Position numbers and translations under genes: made by a program. Shown piece after piece: positions 33,278 through 45,487 of a stretch of DNA of 64,000 nt (position 1 is the stretch's first letter; each line of letters starts with the position of its first letter). The notes beneath the pieces are model-generated. The model worked only from the letters and a program-made list of their open reading frames with translations. It had not been told where the DNA came from and made no database searches. The stretch is from Cyanidiococcus yangmingshanensis (lineage: Eukaryota; Rhodophyta; Bangiophyceae; Cyanidiales; Cyanidiaceae): NCBI GenBank assembly GCA_013995675.1, contig VWRR01000003.1, forward strand, positions 744,001 to 808,000, given 5' to 3'.

Positions 33278-33869
33278 TTACAGAGCAGTGTCAGGGTCAC
33301 CAAGATGGAGCGATCGCTTGTCAATCAGAAACGAGCGACTTCATCGTATCGAGGAGCGAGCTCGTTGGCTTTACGAGGATTGTCCAGAGATTGCATCGTC
33401 GCACGACAACTTGAGTGGTGATAACAGAGCTAGGAAGCGAGCTTTCCGGCTCGTATATGTTTATGCGCAGCTTTATGAGGCTGTAAAAAGCGCGCATTGC
33501 GATTGCTCTGCAGCGCCCAGAATGCCGATGTACTCGAGCACCAATGGGGATTCGCATCGCGATAGCGATCGAGCGAGAGGTTGCGCGCTTGCAGCTCGCT
33601 TCATTCTCGAGCTTGGTTTCAGCGTTCGCGGATCAATTCATCGCGCACCGTTCTGTACCGAGTATGCTCACGATGGCGGCAGGTTCAATACCCGTCGCAG
33701 TTGCTCTGAAACAGGGTCTGTGTCTGTTTGCGAGCGCCCAGGCAAGGAGGGAGCTCTCGACTCGGCCGGGGGCAAACCTGCATACACCCATGGCGGCGCT
33801 GATTGTAGCTCGGTCGAAGCGTTTGTTGGCGAGTGACCGCCCAGCATGGTCATCGATGTGGCACTGCGA
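33278..33869. other. Intergenic, nothing recognised
   Basis: About 590 bases between convergent genes. Small frames only, no motif. Confidence 0.45.
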
Positions 33870-35069
33870 TTACGAACGCTTGTTTCCAAATTTCGATAAA
33901 GCTCCACTGCGGATACTGTCGGCACCCAAGTGCCAACATGGGGTTCGCGCGGCACCGCTCCTGCTATCTGCATGTGGCATGATCGGGTCTGGCGCCCGCA
34001 TGTGCATCACGTTTGATGCCTCGATGCTGAGAGGCATCAAAGGCTGTCCGGTGTGATTCATTTCCCTGATAGGATGCTGGGCGCCAAATGTTGTGGGCAA
34101 GCGCATATCCGCACCCGACAGGTTGTGCTCCGCCACTCGATTCGGGTACGGAAATTGGTTTGAGACCCATCCTGGTGATTCTTGCAAGAACGCCGCTTGA
34201 TTCGCCAGATAGCGAGCAGCAAACTGTGGAACGGGCACTGCTTGCGGCGCTGGCGTAGTGGAGCTGTAGCTGGAGCCAGCATAGCGTGCATGCTCGTCCG
34301 CTGGAATACTACGCTTTCCCTGACTCGATTTGGACGTCAACGTCCCATGTCGAGGGTTCCGTCGAGCATGCTGAGGGGACGTATCCAGCCCTCGACTTGG
34401 TCCCGTCATACGCCGATGCGCTGCTTCATGTTGATCGAACGTAGTAGACTGGATGGTGCTCGTAGAGCTCCGCGCTACCGTGGTTTTCTCTATTTGTGCA
34501 GGCGCTGGGAGACTGTTACGTGCACGAGGCCGCAAGTTCGGTGTGTGCGCGGGCCCCGCAATCTCCTCCTCCGCACAAGCATACTGTGTATTCCCGGCAA
34601 TGCTATTCATGTTTCCTCCATTTTGGAGAATCATTTCCGGTGTGAGCAAGTTCGATGTTGACTCTGACCCCTGTTTCAGCGTCATGTGTTTGGCTGACAC
34701 GGACTGTGTGGCGGCTCCACTCGAACGGCATTGGACAGCCTGGGCGTCTGGTTCCGTACTCGATACGTAATGAACCGCCTCCCGACCGAACGTACCCTGG
34801 CGAGCGTCCCAGTTTCGTACCCGTACAGGAATTGGGGCAGCTGCACCTGCCGCTCCAGGTGATGGTTCAAACAACGGACGAGACGTGTCGTTCCGCTCTT
34901 GCGACTCATAGAAACGGAGGTCGGTATTCACTTTTCCAGCGCCGGCAGCGCCATCAGGAACATAAAAGGGTACCAGAGGCCGCAAGCTGCCAGCAACAGA
35001 CTCTTTTCCTCTCTGCTGCAGTTGTTGTCGCCGCGCACTTGCCGTTGTACCGCGTCCTCGTCTCGCCAT
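33870..35069 (-). CDS. Low-complexity protein, function unknown
   Basis: An intact frame of 399 residues from the ATG at 35069, with a basic, Gln/Arg-rich start (MARRGRGTTASARRQQLQQR). Almost the whole protein is low-complexity and rich in Ser, Thr, Ala, Pro, Arg and Gln. Slightly more ordered patches are SLRPLVPFYVPDGAAG near the N-terminus, NLLTPEMILQNGGNMN near the middle and VPQFAARYLANQAAFLQESP at about residues 280-300. No domain is recognised. Such patches in a disordered chain recall mRNA-decay or P-body scaffold proteins with short binding motifs, but nothing here identifies one. Length and a stop-free frame support coding. The opposite strand also has open frames, so coding status is likely rather than certain. 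Confidence 0.5.
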   Translation of the reverse strand: MARRGRGTTASARRQQLQQRGKESVAGSLRPLVPFYVPDGAAGAGKVNTDLRFYESQERNDTSRPLFEPSPGAAGAAAPIPVRVRNWDARQGTFGREAVHYVSSTEPDAQAVQCRSSGAATQSVSAKHMTLKQGSESTSNLLTPEMILQNGGNMNSIAGNTQYACAEEEIAGPAHTPNLRPRARNSLPAPAQIEKTTVARSSTSTIQSTTFDQHEAAHRRMTGPSRGLDTSPQHARRNPRHGTLTSKSSQGKRSIPADEHARYAGSSYSSTTPAPQAVPVPQFAARYLANQAAFLQESPGWVSNQFPYPNRVAEHNLSGADMRLPTTFGAQHPIREMNHTGQPLMPLSIEASNVMHMRAPDPIMPHADSRSGAARTPCWHLGADSIRSGALSKFGNKRS

Positions 35070-37163
35070 TCGCGTTGAAACCTCGGTTCAGTGGCGAGTC
35101 TGTCCACCAAAGTACCCAAACACCAGACTGAGCCCCCCCTATCCCACGCTCTTCAGAATAACGCTCCGTCGAATCAGTACACCAAGAAACCGTACAATTC
35201 CTGGTGAGCCTTCCAGACTGCGACAGTGGGTGCACTGGTTTCCAACCGTGCGTTCCCCAAGTACGTTGTGTCGCTTCACCCAAGTGGGCCACGTATAGCA
35301 CGTTCAGTATTCTTTCCGAGACGCAACACCTGCAGCCCACTGCAACCGACTTGACTCTATGCCCTCCAATAAAACACCCTTTTCTATGGTTTCAACACCA
35401 CTCAAGTTTCCGGGAACCTATCTTTCGGAAGACGCTTGTCTCGAAAACGACTCGTTTTTGAACGCGCTGCATCGTGCGGCTGCTCGTCGCGAGCGCTTCA
35501 AGGTTTCTGGGACTCGGGCACAATGTGTATCCCTGGCCTCTAGTCCCTCGAGTTTGTTACGGGTAATCGATATTCATACCTGTTAGATGTGGTAGGACAT
35601 TGTTGATGAATTTCATCATAATCAGAGGAAACAGGGAATTTGCATAACACGACAGGTCGGGCGGGGGCGCTGGGTTGCCCTCAAGCTGCCGGTTAGCGTC
35701 TCTATTGAGTCGACGAACCGCCGCTTACCTATTGATGAGCACATACTGCACATATGATTAAACGATACTGTGGAATGGTCTTGATGGACTTGGAATCAGT
35801 GCTGCTTGAGCACGCTGAAATGTATACGCCGGGGGTTACTGGCGGCGACCCTCGCGGACGCTGTCTGTGCGGTCGCAAGGTTCGCTTTGCGAGCAACGCT
35901 CGTTACCAGAGACCACGACACAACAAAAAACAGTTTGCAAAAGTTCAGTTTTGAATCAAATTTTGCTGATGAGTTGTTTCTGACGAGTTGGGAATCGTGC
36001 TTGCTGCCTGGAGATCGTTAACCCTGTGCGAGCATGTATCGTCAGCCAAGTGTTTCTACGACTCACCGCGCTGGCGAGCAGGCGTCCAAGAACGGGGCAG
36101 GATACTTGTAAAAGTCGCAAAGCGTACGAGTCTCGTGCAGAGACCGAGTTGCTTCTCAGCCCATCCACAATGATGTTACTAGCAAGTCCCTTTATAGCCA
36201 ATGATGCCGTGTGCCACACTTGTCTGCTGGATCGAAACAACAACATGAAATCCGCTTGCTGTCGTATATCGCCTTGTGCAGGCTTGAGTGGCTTCGACCA
36301 GCAACCGCAACCTACTACCTGGCATACAAAACGGGAGATCATCGGGACTGCTTCGTTTCAAATGATGCTGGCGCGTGTTTCCATCCCAGACAAAGGACGG
36401 TAACGTCAGAATGCATCGTTGACGGTGCTCGCCTCTATCTATCCCATGTCTGGTGCCATCGACTGGACCTACAGGCCATACCCGTTTCGCGCGCGAACCA
36501 AAGGAGAATTCATGAGCATGAGGACTGCGCTGCAGAACTGCGCTTGATGTAATGATCGCATGCTGCTCATAGAGCATCTGGGACGTCGATACTGCCTTAT
36601 ACATGAATTAGAAGGTACACTGCATGTGCGGGACACTGAAAGTGAGAAGCATTCGCTTACTCAGGATGTAAACAGGAACCTCCATGAGCAGTTGGCCGCT
36701 TCGAAGCACTCACCTCCTTTTACAACCATCAAACGATTTCCCTTTCAGAGTATGATTTTCATGGGAACCGGCACCAAGACACGAGTATGAATACGTAGCA
36801 GGAGGTGACTCTCTTAGTCGAACACGATACAGGTGGATAGAGGTATCGGATCGTTGCGTCACCCCAAGACGCGTCGTCTCTCCGTACCGGCATCGGTTCG
36901 AAGCGAAACGGAACCGATTCTAGTCGTTCGCACAACGGGCCCGTCAACGTTTGCCCAATAGCAGGTGTCACCGAAGTCAGCGCCATTCTGAGCAGCCTTA
37001 CCCTTCACAAGCTGCAGATATTATCTCGCTACGACGAAGAGCAACTTGCATCGGAACAGCAGTTCAGTACGACCTGTGACGACTGAGCGAGCTACAGGTT
37101 GGCGCTGCGGACTCGAAACACGAACGTCGCTGGATTCAGGTTCAGTGTTGCGACCGTCTGTCG
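35070..37163. other. Intergenic, nothing recognised
   Basis: About 2.1 kb, the longest unassigned stretch. Frames of 100-140 codons occur on both strands around 35950-36600 but contradict each other and show no domain. No tRNA-like structure or repeat was found. Confidence 0.35.
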
Positions 37164-38227
37164 ATGATATCCACGGAGAGGTCATTGTCTCCGCTAGCAA
37201 CGTTTCTCACGGGACCGATTCGCTGGGTCCGATTCCAACAGGCTGCAGATGTGGTCGTCGTCAGCGGCCGCTCCTGCGTGTTGGGCTCGCTGCGAGCGCA
37301 AGTAACCGAAGAGGAAGCGCAGGCGTTATCCTCGCCTCCTGCTGATGTTCGTACCAAAGTCGGAACCTATATCTCAAGCCCAAGTGAATCCTTCAGAACA
37401 GAGACTGCGGTGGCGACTCAGGTTTCGCGGACGCAACACTGTGCCTTTAACCGCCCTCTGTGACTCGATGCCGCTTGTGGGGACCGCCGATGGTCACAGT
37501 CTTGCGTATAGATGCAGCTGAAGAGGACATCGAAGGCGTGAATGCACCTCCGCAATCATCCAAGGATCGATTTGTAACACTGATGAAGCCCTGTCAGACG
37601 GCGATCGTCGGTTTGAGCCCTCATGCTGCGGCTACCGATGGAGGCCTGCTCTTCTCCATGGATTTACAGACCGGACAATGGTCCCTTCACGCGATGACTG
37701 GTACCGGGTTTACTGCTTTCGCTTCCCGTGAGAGCGCCTTGGAAATCGTTACCGCGACCAGAAGCGGCTGTGTGCATCATTGGGATCTGCGAGAGTCGAT
37801 GAACTGCCGATTAAAGGACTTGGCCATCAGCGGTCGCTCGATGGTATCAAAGGAGGCGTTTCCTCATCCCAAAGGAGCAATTCCACTCTGTCTAGATGTC
37901 GATGATCATCGCGTGGTGGCTGGGACCGACACCGGTGATATCCTCGAATGGGATCGAAGGCAAGCAACGAAACTGCTTCGAGCAGATCATCTACATGAGG
38001 GTGCTGTCTGCGACGTACGCTGTCTCCATAGCACCGACGGATATCCGCAGATTGCCTCATGTGGAACCGATGGCCGGGTCTACTTTGCCAGTGCAGAGAA
38101 TGATCTGGGTCCAGTTACTCGCGGTGGACCCGGGGCTGATTTCGCGACCAGCCTGGATATAAATCCGATAGAACGACTGGTGGGATTCGGGGGCGACGCT
38201 GGTCTGCTCCACGTCTACGCCCTATGA
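37164..38227 (+). CDS. NUP43: NUP43-like WD40 repeat protein
   Basis: NUP43 is a beta-propeller subunit of the Y (Nup107-160) complex of the nuclear pore. The ATG at 37164 begins MISTERSLSPLATFLTGPIRW. Two single-base skips, near 37400-37440 and near 37490, link it to the main frame (37497-38227). Propeller blades are seen as VVVVSGRSCVLGS, MPLVGTADGHS, TAFASRESALEIVTATRSG ending in the WD-like VHHWDLRES, RVVAGTDTGDILEWDRRQ, then HEGAVCDVRCLHSTDGYPQI with ASCGTDGRVYFAS, and a last blade closing at LVGFGGDAGLLHVYAL. Blade order and the 'HEGAVCDVRC...SCGTDG' segment match NUP43's penultimate blades. The total of about 350 residues fits. Other small WD40 proteins cannot be excluded because propellers diverge quickly. 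Confidence 0.6.
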
Positions 38228-39238
38228 ACCGAACCGAACCGACCGAAGCATTCGTTCCCTGACGGGACTTTTCGGAGATAACCCTACGCCGTCTAGATGA
38301 TTGGAGTGTGCCTCGTCTTATTTGACATTGACTGGATACTCGAGGGGCGTGTCTGTCTATCCTTGTTTGCACCCGAACACTGATGCGGGGATAGGATCTT
38401 TTGAGGGCGAACGGATGCGGCAGAGGCAGATACAGTTCGCTTCGTTTGGTGTATCTGCTTCCCGAAAAGCTTTACTGTTCGCGATTTCGGTACATGAATT
38501 TCGTCGTGCATAGGTTCGGTCAGCGAATCCGAAGCTCTTGGTGCGAGTGCGGTACGCGTTGCTGAGGCTCGTGTCGAAAACCCTGGCCTCTGGAAAATCC
38601 CCTTCGTGAAATCTATTCTATGGGGGATCTATCGGGACGCTCGGCGAACCAGTCACGCAGTGTGTGCGCTTCGTAACAGCACGGCATGGCAGTAACCACG
38701 TCGGGCTTTGACTGAAAATCTTGACTTGTGCGTCAAGTACGTTGCGTATCTCGCTCAAATCTATGTAAGGCTTGATTCTCCCCCGACTGTCGTGATGCTT
38801 TCTGCCAATCTGAAAAGTATTTTCATTTCACGTATTCGCTGTTGTGATAGCACTCTCCGTGCATACTCAAGGCAGTGCACGAACAAGACTCGTCTCCCGG
38901 ATACACTGGTGTCGCTCCTGTGCAGGAACTGCCCGAGCGGATGCAACCTTCCCGCTGTCCAGGACCCAATGCCGTATTCACCAACGCGGTCCCCAAAGGC
39001 TATCGTGTCGAGCGGACCCAGTCCAAATGGCATTGGCACAGATTCGAAAGACCGAAACGGATCCTCGCACACCATCGAGACGTCTAATGAACGAGTTACC
39101 GCTGATAGCGTCTAACTGCAGTCGCACACTCAAGCGTGATGGCTGATGTCAAGCGGGCTCCGTTCGAACTCGCCTCGATTCCGGTACTCGCTTGCCAGTT
39201 ATTCGGACGGGAAAAGGGGAACTCCCTAGTTTCAAAGA
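38228..39238. other. Intergenic, nothing recognised
   Basis: About 1 kb between convergent genes. Frames at 38708-39115 (+) and 38761-39075 (-) overlap each other and show no domain. Confidence 0.4.
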
Positions 39239-40525
39239 TTATGAAGGGCCATTCATCAACCAGGAAAGCGCACGAATACGCTCCAGGTCACCAATGAGTA
39301 GAAAGCCACTCATCACCAGCAGGAGCGTCAGTGCAGTTCCGTTGATCGCGTTCTCCAAACCGCGCGGTAGCGGCTTTCCTCGTATCGCTTCCACAATTAG
39401 AAATGCCATTTGCCCACCGTCTAGTGCAGGCAGAGGCAGCGCATTGATGATGGCCAGGTTGACCGAAATGACGGCAGCAAACTGGAACAACACCGCAGCG
39501 TCGTGGCGAGCGATCTCCGCCCCCATGGAGGCCACACCGAGAGGACCACTGAGCTCCTTTCCGTTCTCTTTCAGATTCGAGAATAAGGCAACAAATCCAT
39601 TGAGTGTATTCCGCAGGGTATTCACGAACTCTTTGTTCGTTTCTGGAACTGCATAACGCAATGGAACTCGTTCACGCCACATTTTTGCATTCGGAACGAG
39701 TTGCACACCGATTCGACCTCCTGTGGGATTCACGCGAATCATTTTCCCGTTCTGCAGCCGGAGTTCGATGGGTTTGTGGTCAGCATCAGCAGCCAGACGA
39801 CGGAGAAGGGTGGCTGCCTCCTGCGCGGCGTCAGGGCCAGCCTTGAGTTCTTGGCCATTGACCGCAACAATGACGTCCCCGGCGGCAAGACCTGCCTGTG
39901 CCGCTGGTGTACTCACGTCGACGAGCGCTGGCACAGACACTCCTGCCTCAAACTGAATTCGGGGTGCGCCAACCGTTTCCACGGAGGTGAACAACAACGC
40001 CCACGCCAGGATGATGTTGGCAATGACACCGGCAGCGATAACGAGGGCTCGTTGAGGCAAAGGTCGGTTTTGAAGCAGGTTCGGGTCTTCATTCTTGACC
40101 ATCTTCCCCGACTCCTTGTCGTAGCTGTAGTCTTCGGGGAAGGAAACAAACCCTCCAAGCGGCAAAAGCCTCAAGGAAAACTCCGTCTCCGAGTTCCGTG
40201 GTCGGAAACTCAAGAGACTTGGCCCGAAACCAACAGAAAAGCCCTTCACTTTGATGCCCTGCAGTCGAGCAGCTAAAAAGTGACCCATTTCGTGGATAAT
40301 CACCGTGCCCGCCAATATGAAGACCCCAGTCAAGTTCACCCCAGCTTCAGTGGCCACCGAAGCGACCAATACAGGACGATTGGCCGAGTGCCTCCGCCAG
40401 CCCGAGAACGACCACCGAGCCGGAACCGCAGTACAGCGTGAGCGAGGCCGAACGCCGGGTCCCAGACGGTGTCCCGAGCCTCCTATACGCTGCACAGAAA
40501 CAGACCACACGAATGCCTCCGTCAT
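39239..40525 (-). CDS. Plastid RseP/ARASP-like site-2 metalloprotease
   Basis: An intact frame. The ATG at 40525 gives 428 residues: a Ser/Arg-rich plastid transit peptide (MTEAFVWSVSVQRIGGSG), then the membrane protease. Helix 1 carries the zinc-binding HEMGH (in GTVIIHEMGHFLAARL). Next come the conserved VGFGPSLLSF and LPLGGFV, a stromal or lumenal PDZ domain (VSTPAAQAGLAAGDVIVAVN), and the last catalytic helix PLPALDGGQMAFLIVEAIRG with the third zinc ligand Asp in LDG. A final helix is LTLLLVMSGFLLIG. The architecture and sequence match the cyanobacterial RseP homologues and plant ARASP, which cleave membrane-bound regulators in the chloroplast envelope. The in-frame codons upstream of 40525 look untranslated. 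Cyanobacterial origin by plastid gene transfer is the likely history. Confidence 0.92.
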   Translation of the reverse strand: MTEAFVWSVSVQRIGGSGHRLGPGVRPRSRCTAVPARWSFSGWRRHSANRPVLVASVATEAGVNLTGVFILAGTVIIHEMGHFLAARLQGIKVKGFSVGFGPSLLSFRPRNSETEFSLRLLPLGGFVSFPEDYSYDKESGKMVKNEDPNLLQNRPLPQRALVIAAGVIANIILAWALLFTSVETVGAPRIQFEAGVSVPALVDVSTPAAQAGLAAGDVIVAVNGQELKAGPDAAQEAATLLRRLAADADHKPIELRLQNGKMIRVNPTGGRIGVQLVPNAKMWRERVPLRYAVPETNKEFVNTLRNTLNGFVALFSNLKENGKELSGPLGVASMGAEIARHDAAVLFQFAAVISVNLAIINALPLPALDGGQMAFLIVEAIRGKPLPRGLENAINGTALTLLLVMSGFLLIGDLERIRALSWLMNGPS

Positions 40526-42090
40526 GACGCTCACAATCCTTACGCTGTGTGTATTCCAGGTCGTCAGTGATCCTGCAACCACTGCGACCAACTCCAATAC
40601 CACAACCGTAACTGATCAATACAACGTTTACGACTGCCAGTACGCCAGTACTATTTACCCAACGAGTCGCTCGATCACACCGGCTGTCGTGGCCCGTGAA
40701 CGGGACGCCGTCGATCGTTCCATCGATTCTCGTCGATCGTTCCAATACAACGCTGAGGCGATCCTGCCTCGGTCACGCTTGGATCCGTCTATTGTTGGTT
40801 GGACCGAGTTGTTCCCACTGAGGTGTCTAGAATAAATCCGATTGTATCGTTATTGAACCGTTGCATGTGAGCCTAGTCGCGGAAGCGTTGATGTCCGGGA
40901 CGGCGTTCTGTTGCCGTGTACGCTCAATGGCCAGGTAGCATATTGTTTCGGGTCCTGTACCCACAGGTTGAGATCCGTGCATGCTGGTCTCGTTTCAGCA
41001 CCAGAATGAATTGCAAGGGGTCGTCAAGGTCATCGTTCATCTTTCGGTGTCGTTTTTCTCGTGATGTATTCTCTGAATTCGGTCTATCTGCTTCGGATGG
41101 GGTCTCAACCGATCGGTTTCAACCCACTGGGTATTTTTATAGGGGGGCTGGTCGACCACAAACAAAGTTGCAGAGCCATCCGGATCTAGATCGAGTCCTC
41201 GGTATGCGTGATCCTCTCGATTGCGTGATGGTTTTGGACGAAATCGCTTTTGATCTTCAATCCATGGCTTGTTTGAGTAGACCAGAGGGCGTTTATGCTG
41301 ACCGCGTGGGATTCTACGATCGGTTCGATCGTGAGCTGGGGCTGTCAGACCCGCCACCCTTGTCCGGCCCGATCTGGACAACTTGGGAAAGATCCCACCC
41401 AAGCCAATGGATCTTCAAAAGACCCAACATCTCAGTACTTGTCGCCAAGTCGTACCAAAAAATTCTCATGGACATGCGCCGATGTTCCTTCTATGGACGC
41501 TTGGACCAAAATTAGACTACAATCAGCACAACGAACAGAATGAAAAGCAGCCTAACTGGAATCGGGTGTGACGTACGACACCCCCGCATCCTTCGCCGTC
41601 GATTCAAAGAAGAGCCTGCACAGCCCTACTCATGCACTAAGCTGGCGTACAGTCCGCCATATCAAGCCAGTTCATGCATTCACTGAGAGCCAAATTGAGT
41701 GCAAGACCACAAGAGCTTGAATTCAATCACGACCGAGCTCGCTGCACGCGAAGATACCTCGACGACGCACTCGGTGATGCTGCCTACTGAACGAACAATG
41801 CAGAGCGTGTTCCCCGTCAGTGCTTGCGATTCAACGACTGATCAAGCGACCATAATCGCTTCTGCACACAACCACAAAACTTATGCTTGAGACCATGAAT
41901 TCTGCGAGATACCTTGCTCTATAGAGGTTTTGTTAGCAAGAGCCCTGTTCGAAGCGCAGTCGTGGCACGAGCGCGGATGCGCGGCCGACCGCAGCCGCTG
42001 GGACAACCCTTGCGTCCTAGATCGCGTTATCGCGCTCGTGCAGTGGTGCTGGGGTACATCCCGCCCGGTTGTGTTCCTCAACGTCCCGTT
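40526..42090. other. Intergenic, one weak open frame (40916-41515, +)
   Basis: About 1.6 kb between the divergent starts of the protease and RFC1. A 199-codon frame at 40916-41515 lacks an ATG at its head and a recognisable domain, and I do not call it a gene. The open frame upstream of 42091 is not in phase with the acidic RFC1 N-terminus. Confidence 0.35.
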
Positions 42091-44743
42091 ATGCCCGATA
42101 GTTTGCGTGCTGCAAAACGAGCGAGGAGGCGCGTTGTTATTGACGTTGATGAAAGTGCTACTGACGATGACGACTGGCGTCCGGGAACAGCGTCTTCTGA
42201 AGAAGGAACAAAGCGGGATACCTGGCGCGATCGGGGAAGCAACCGTGCCTCGGCAAGAACTGGCTCGGGGAACGGTCTACGTGCACAACGAAACGCCTCC
42301 TCAGACGACGTGTCCTGAATTAAGGATGAGTGAGCGGATCGGTCCAAGTTCACCGAATCGGGACTCTGGGGCGTTGCGCGGGACTACTTCTCCGAGCGAC
42401 GCCGTGTCGGCGCCAGCGACACCGTCACCACCGCGTGGCAATATTCGTGAACGCGTCTGGGAGCACGTGCAGCAAGTCATGTCGCCACCTCTACGTGGCA
42501 GGAAACCACCACCACCCCGAGGGGCTCCAGACTGTCTATCTGGTCTGAACTTTTGTATCACGGGCGTGATGGACTCGCTCACACGAGAAGAATTGGAAGA
42601 CCTGATTCGTGCACACGGCGGCCATGTCTGTAAGAGTGTGACACGGAACCTCAACTATCTTGTCGCCGGGGCCGATCCGGGCCCCAAGAAGATGCAGGTT
42701 GCAGCAAGTCGACCGATGATCACCGTATTGGACGAAGATGGGATTTTTGAGCTCATTCGCGAACGCTCCAAACATACTGCGGTTGCGCCACCAGCGCCGA
42801 TGATTGAACCTTCAGCGTCGTTGTCCCGCAGTCAGCGTCCTTCGCCTCCTCGCCCCCGTGCCGCTCCGGATGGTATCGCAAAGGCAACGGTAGTAACAAC
42901 AATTCCGAAAAAGGCTCCCGCTACTGACCTTTGGACGGTCAAGTATCATCCACGGATCTCGACAGAGCTGTTGGCGAATCCAGGCGTGCTCAAGCAGTTG
43001 GAGGATTGGCTTCGTGCCTGGGGCCAAGTCTACGGCTCGGCAGCGGCATTGCAGAATAGGCCAGCAACCTCGAATGGCGCACGGTTGAGACCGACGAGTG
43101 CTGGGAACAAGCTTCCACGCGCTGCGCTGCTTGCAGGCCCGCCTGGAATCGGCAAAACAAGTGCAGCGCATGCAATTGCGCGACAATGCGGATATGAACC
43201 GATCGAGTTCAATGCAAGTGATACACGCAATCGTTCCTCACTCCAGGAGCATGTGATCGAACTGCTGCGCTCGCGAACAATTCAGTCATTTGCTCAACAG
43301 CGACCGCATCTTCAGATGACAGGGGTCAGCAAAGAAATGTGGAAGAGCAAGCTGCCAGCGCCCCAAGGCCAGGTTCTCATCATGGATGAGATCGATGGCA
43401 TGTCATCCGGCGATCGTGGCGGCTTGACGGAGCTCTCGCGGTTGATCAAAACCTCTCGAGTCCCCATTATCTGTATCTGTAACGATGATTCGAGCCCCAA
43501 TTTGCGAACACTCAAATTTTCAACGCTTTATCTACGATTTCGCCGACCCATGTGGACGCAAATTCGGAAGCGCGTGATGGAGATTGCGCAGGCAGAGGGC
43601 GTGCGTATCGATGACTTCCGCCTTAGAGAAGCTCGCCGAAGGCTGTCACGGCGATATTCGTCAGATGATTACCCTGATGCAGCTGTACAGCGGCATGGGA
43701 CACCGAGCGGGTCGCCTATATGGACGTGAAGCACCTGGGCTGAATTCCTCGGCAAAACCTTTGAAGACCAATCCATCTTTCAGCTCTTTGGACAGTTTTT
43801 CCATAGTCCTGGCTGGCATGTTCCGGGGGTGACGCCCAAAGTCGACCCGAGCGTTGATCGCGGCGCGCTCGAATCATCAACACAGCTACCTGGTTTGAGC
43901 GAGCTCTTTGAAACTTTTTTCATGGATGCGGATTTGTTACCCCTGATGGTCCAGGAAAATTACTTGCTTTTCACCAACGCGAAGCGGCATCCACCAAATA
44001 CACCTTATGCGTTGCGATGTATGCACGATGCTGCGGACGCCATCTCCTGCGGAGATCTCGCCAACGAGCAAATTCGTCGACACAATCGTTGGGACCTAAG
44101 CAATACGCTTGCGTTCTTCTCCTGTATCTTGCCGGGCCATGCGATGGCGGGGACCCAGATGAATGGTCGGGCCAATTTCCCTTCGTGGCTGGGAAAAAAC
44201 AGCACCACGGGGAAAATCCAGCGCCTTGTCACTGATTGGGAGCAGCGTTTCAAAGCCGCGCGAGCCCCAGGTGGCGTCCTCGGGAGCGCTGTTACGCAGT
44301 GCCCCCTGGTCCTCGACTATTTACCAATGATACCGTATCGCCTCGTCTTTCCGCTGGTGCATCACGGAAGCGATGCCCTGCCGGACCTGATCCGTACCAT
44401 GGACTCGTACTCGCTCACACTGGAGCACTGGCGCGCACTCCTCGATGATCTCTGGTTGAGGCCAACCACCGAGGTATCTGCGGCGATGAAAGCGAGTTTG
44501 ACTCGAGCTTACCAGCAGCGTCAACACCCGCTTCACTACGTGCCACGAACGCGTCATCGTCAACCCGAAAAGATCGCCGACAGCGGCCTAGGCGTCACCG
44601 AAGCAAGCATGGTCGATGACCAAGGCACCACCATCACGGACGATATAGACATCCCGGCCAGTCCGGACTCGAGCAGTGACACCGAGGCAGACCCAGTCCA
44701 CAGACGCGCTTATCGTGCAACCGAAATCGTCTCAGTCGGGTAA
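42091..44743 (+). CDS. RFC1: Replication factor C large subunit (RFC1)
   Basis: RFC1 is the large subunit of the clamp loader that opens PCNA onto primed DNA. The ATG at 42091 starts a basic then acidic N-terminus (RRVVIDVDESATDDDDW). Then come the BRCT domain (LSGLNFCITGVMDSLTREEL ... RNLNYLVAGADPGPKK), the RFC1-specific WTVKYHPRIS, and the AAA+ module with Walker A AGPPGIGKTSAAHA, Walker B VLIMDEIDGM and sensor 1 IICICNDD. The lid reads LEKLAEGCHGDIRQMITLMQ. The collar domain has MVQENYLLFTNAKR and CMHDAADAISCGDL, and continues as WDLSNTLAFFSCILPGHAM. Four same-direction single-base skips are needed: in 42240-42330, at TT 43616-43617, GGG 43709-43711 and GGG 43737-43739. The length of about 880 residues matches the family. 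Identity is certain; the steps are probably sequence errors. Confidence 0.93.
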
Positions 44744-45487
44744 GCAACCAACCCGCAAACGGTCCCGCAAAACAAACTAAACAATTGTTCAGACTGGACG
44801 TTTTGAAATCGCTTGCAATCCATCGAACAGGACGCATCAGCATTGCCGTCCGTCCATTCGAGTCGCGTCCACGGATACTGCACTGGACACGTATCCGCTA
44901 GTGTGGGTGATCCCGCCCTGGTATCGAGCGTGCACCGGTTCGTGGGCGTTGCTGGCACGCGGAAAGGCCAGTGCATTCAATCGAATAGGAACCGAATGGT
45001 CTATTCTTGGTCAATTTGGTCCATGTTGGTGGGCTTGGTCTACGTGTCCGTTTCATATAACTATGAACCAACATAATCAGGTTCTTCCGTTCCGACGATG
45101 GGCCCGCTCCTTGAGGACAGGGTGCGCGAGGCCTCAGTCGGCGACGAGGTTGCGCGCCCCTTCTGACGCATCCAACGGGAGCTTCGCTCAACAAACCTCC
45201 TTCCTAAAACCGTGTTCACCGATGGCGACTTTACCACCGGGGCGAATAGGAGCAGGAACCTTTTCTCGTACAAGCGAGGACCAGCGGCAAACGTTTGCGG
45301 AGGATGCTCCAGGTCACGTCGATGAGTGTGAGGGATGTCACACGACCTCCGTTGCTCTTTTCAGCGTCGTGGCCCACGGCAGGTACGGAGGACTCGGCTG
45401 ATGGTGCCGACCCTGGCCTGAACACGTTTTCATGGGGCAGTCCGTTCCAGAGCACAGGATGCTGTTCTTGCGGAACTGCCCGCGGAA
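44744..45487. other. Intergenic; possible extra N-terminal coding sequence for the downstream gene
   Basis: About 740 bases. Frames at 44901-45401 and 45295-45669 succeed each other in the same +1 order used elsewhere and read into the zinc-finger gene, so the latter may begin as early as about 45061. There is no conserved motif to prove it. Confidence 0.35.
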
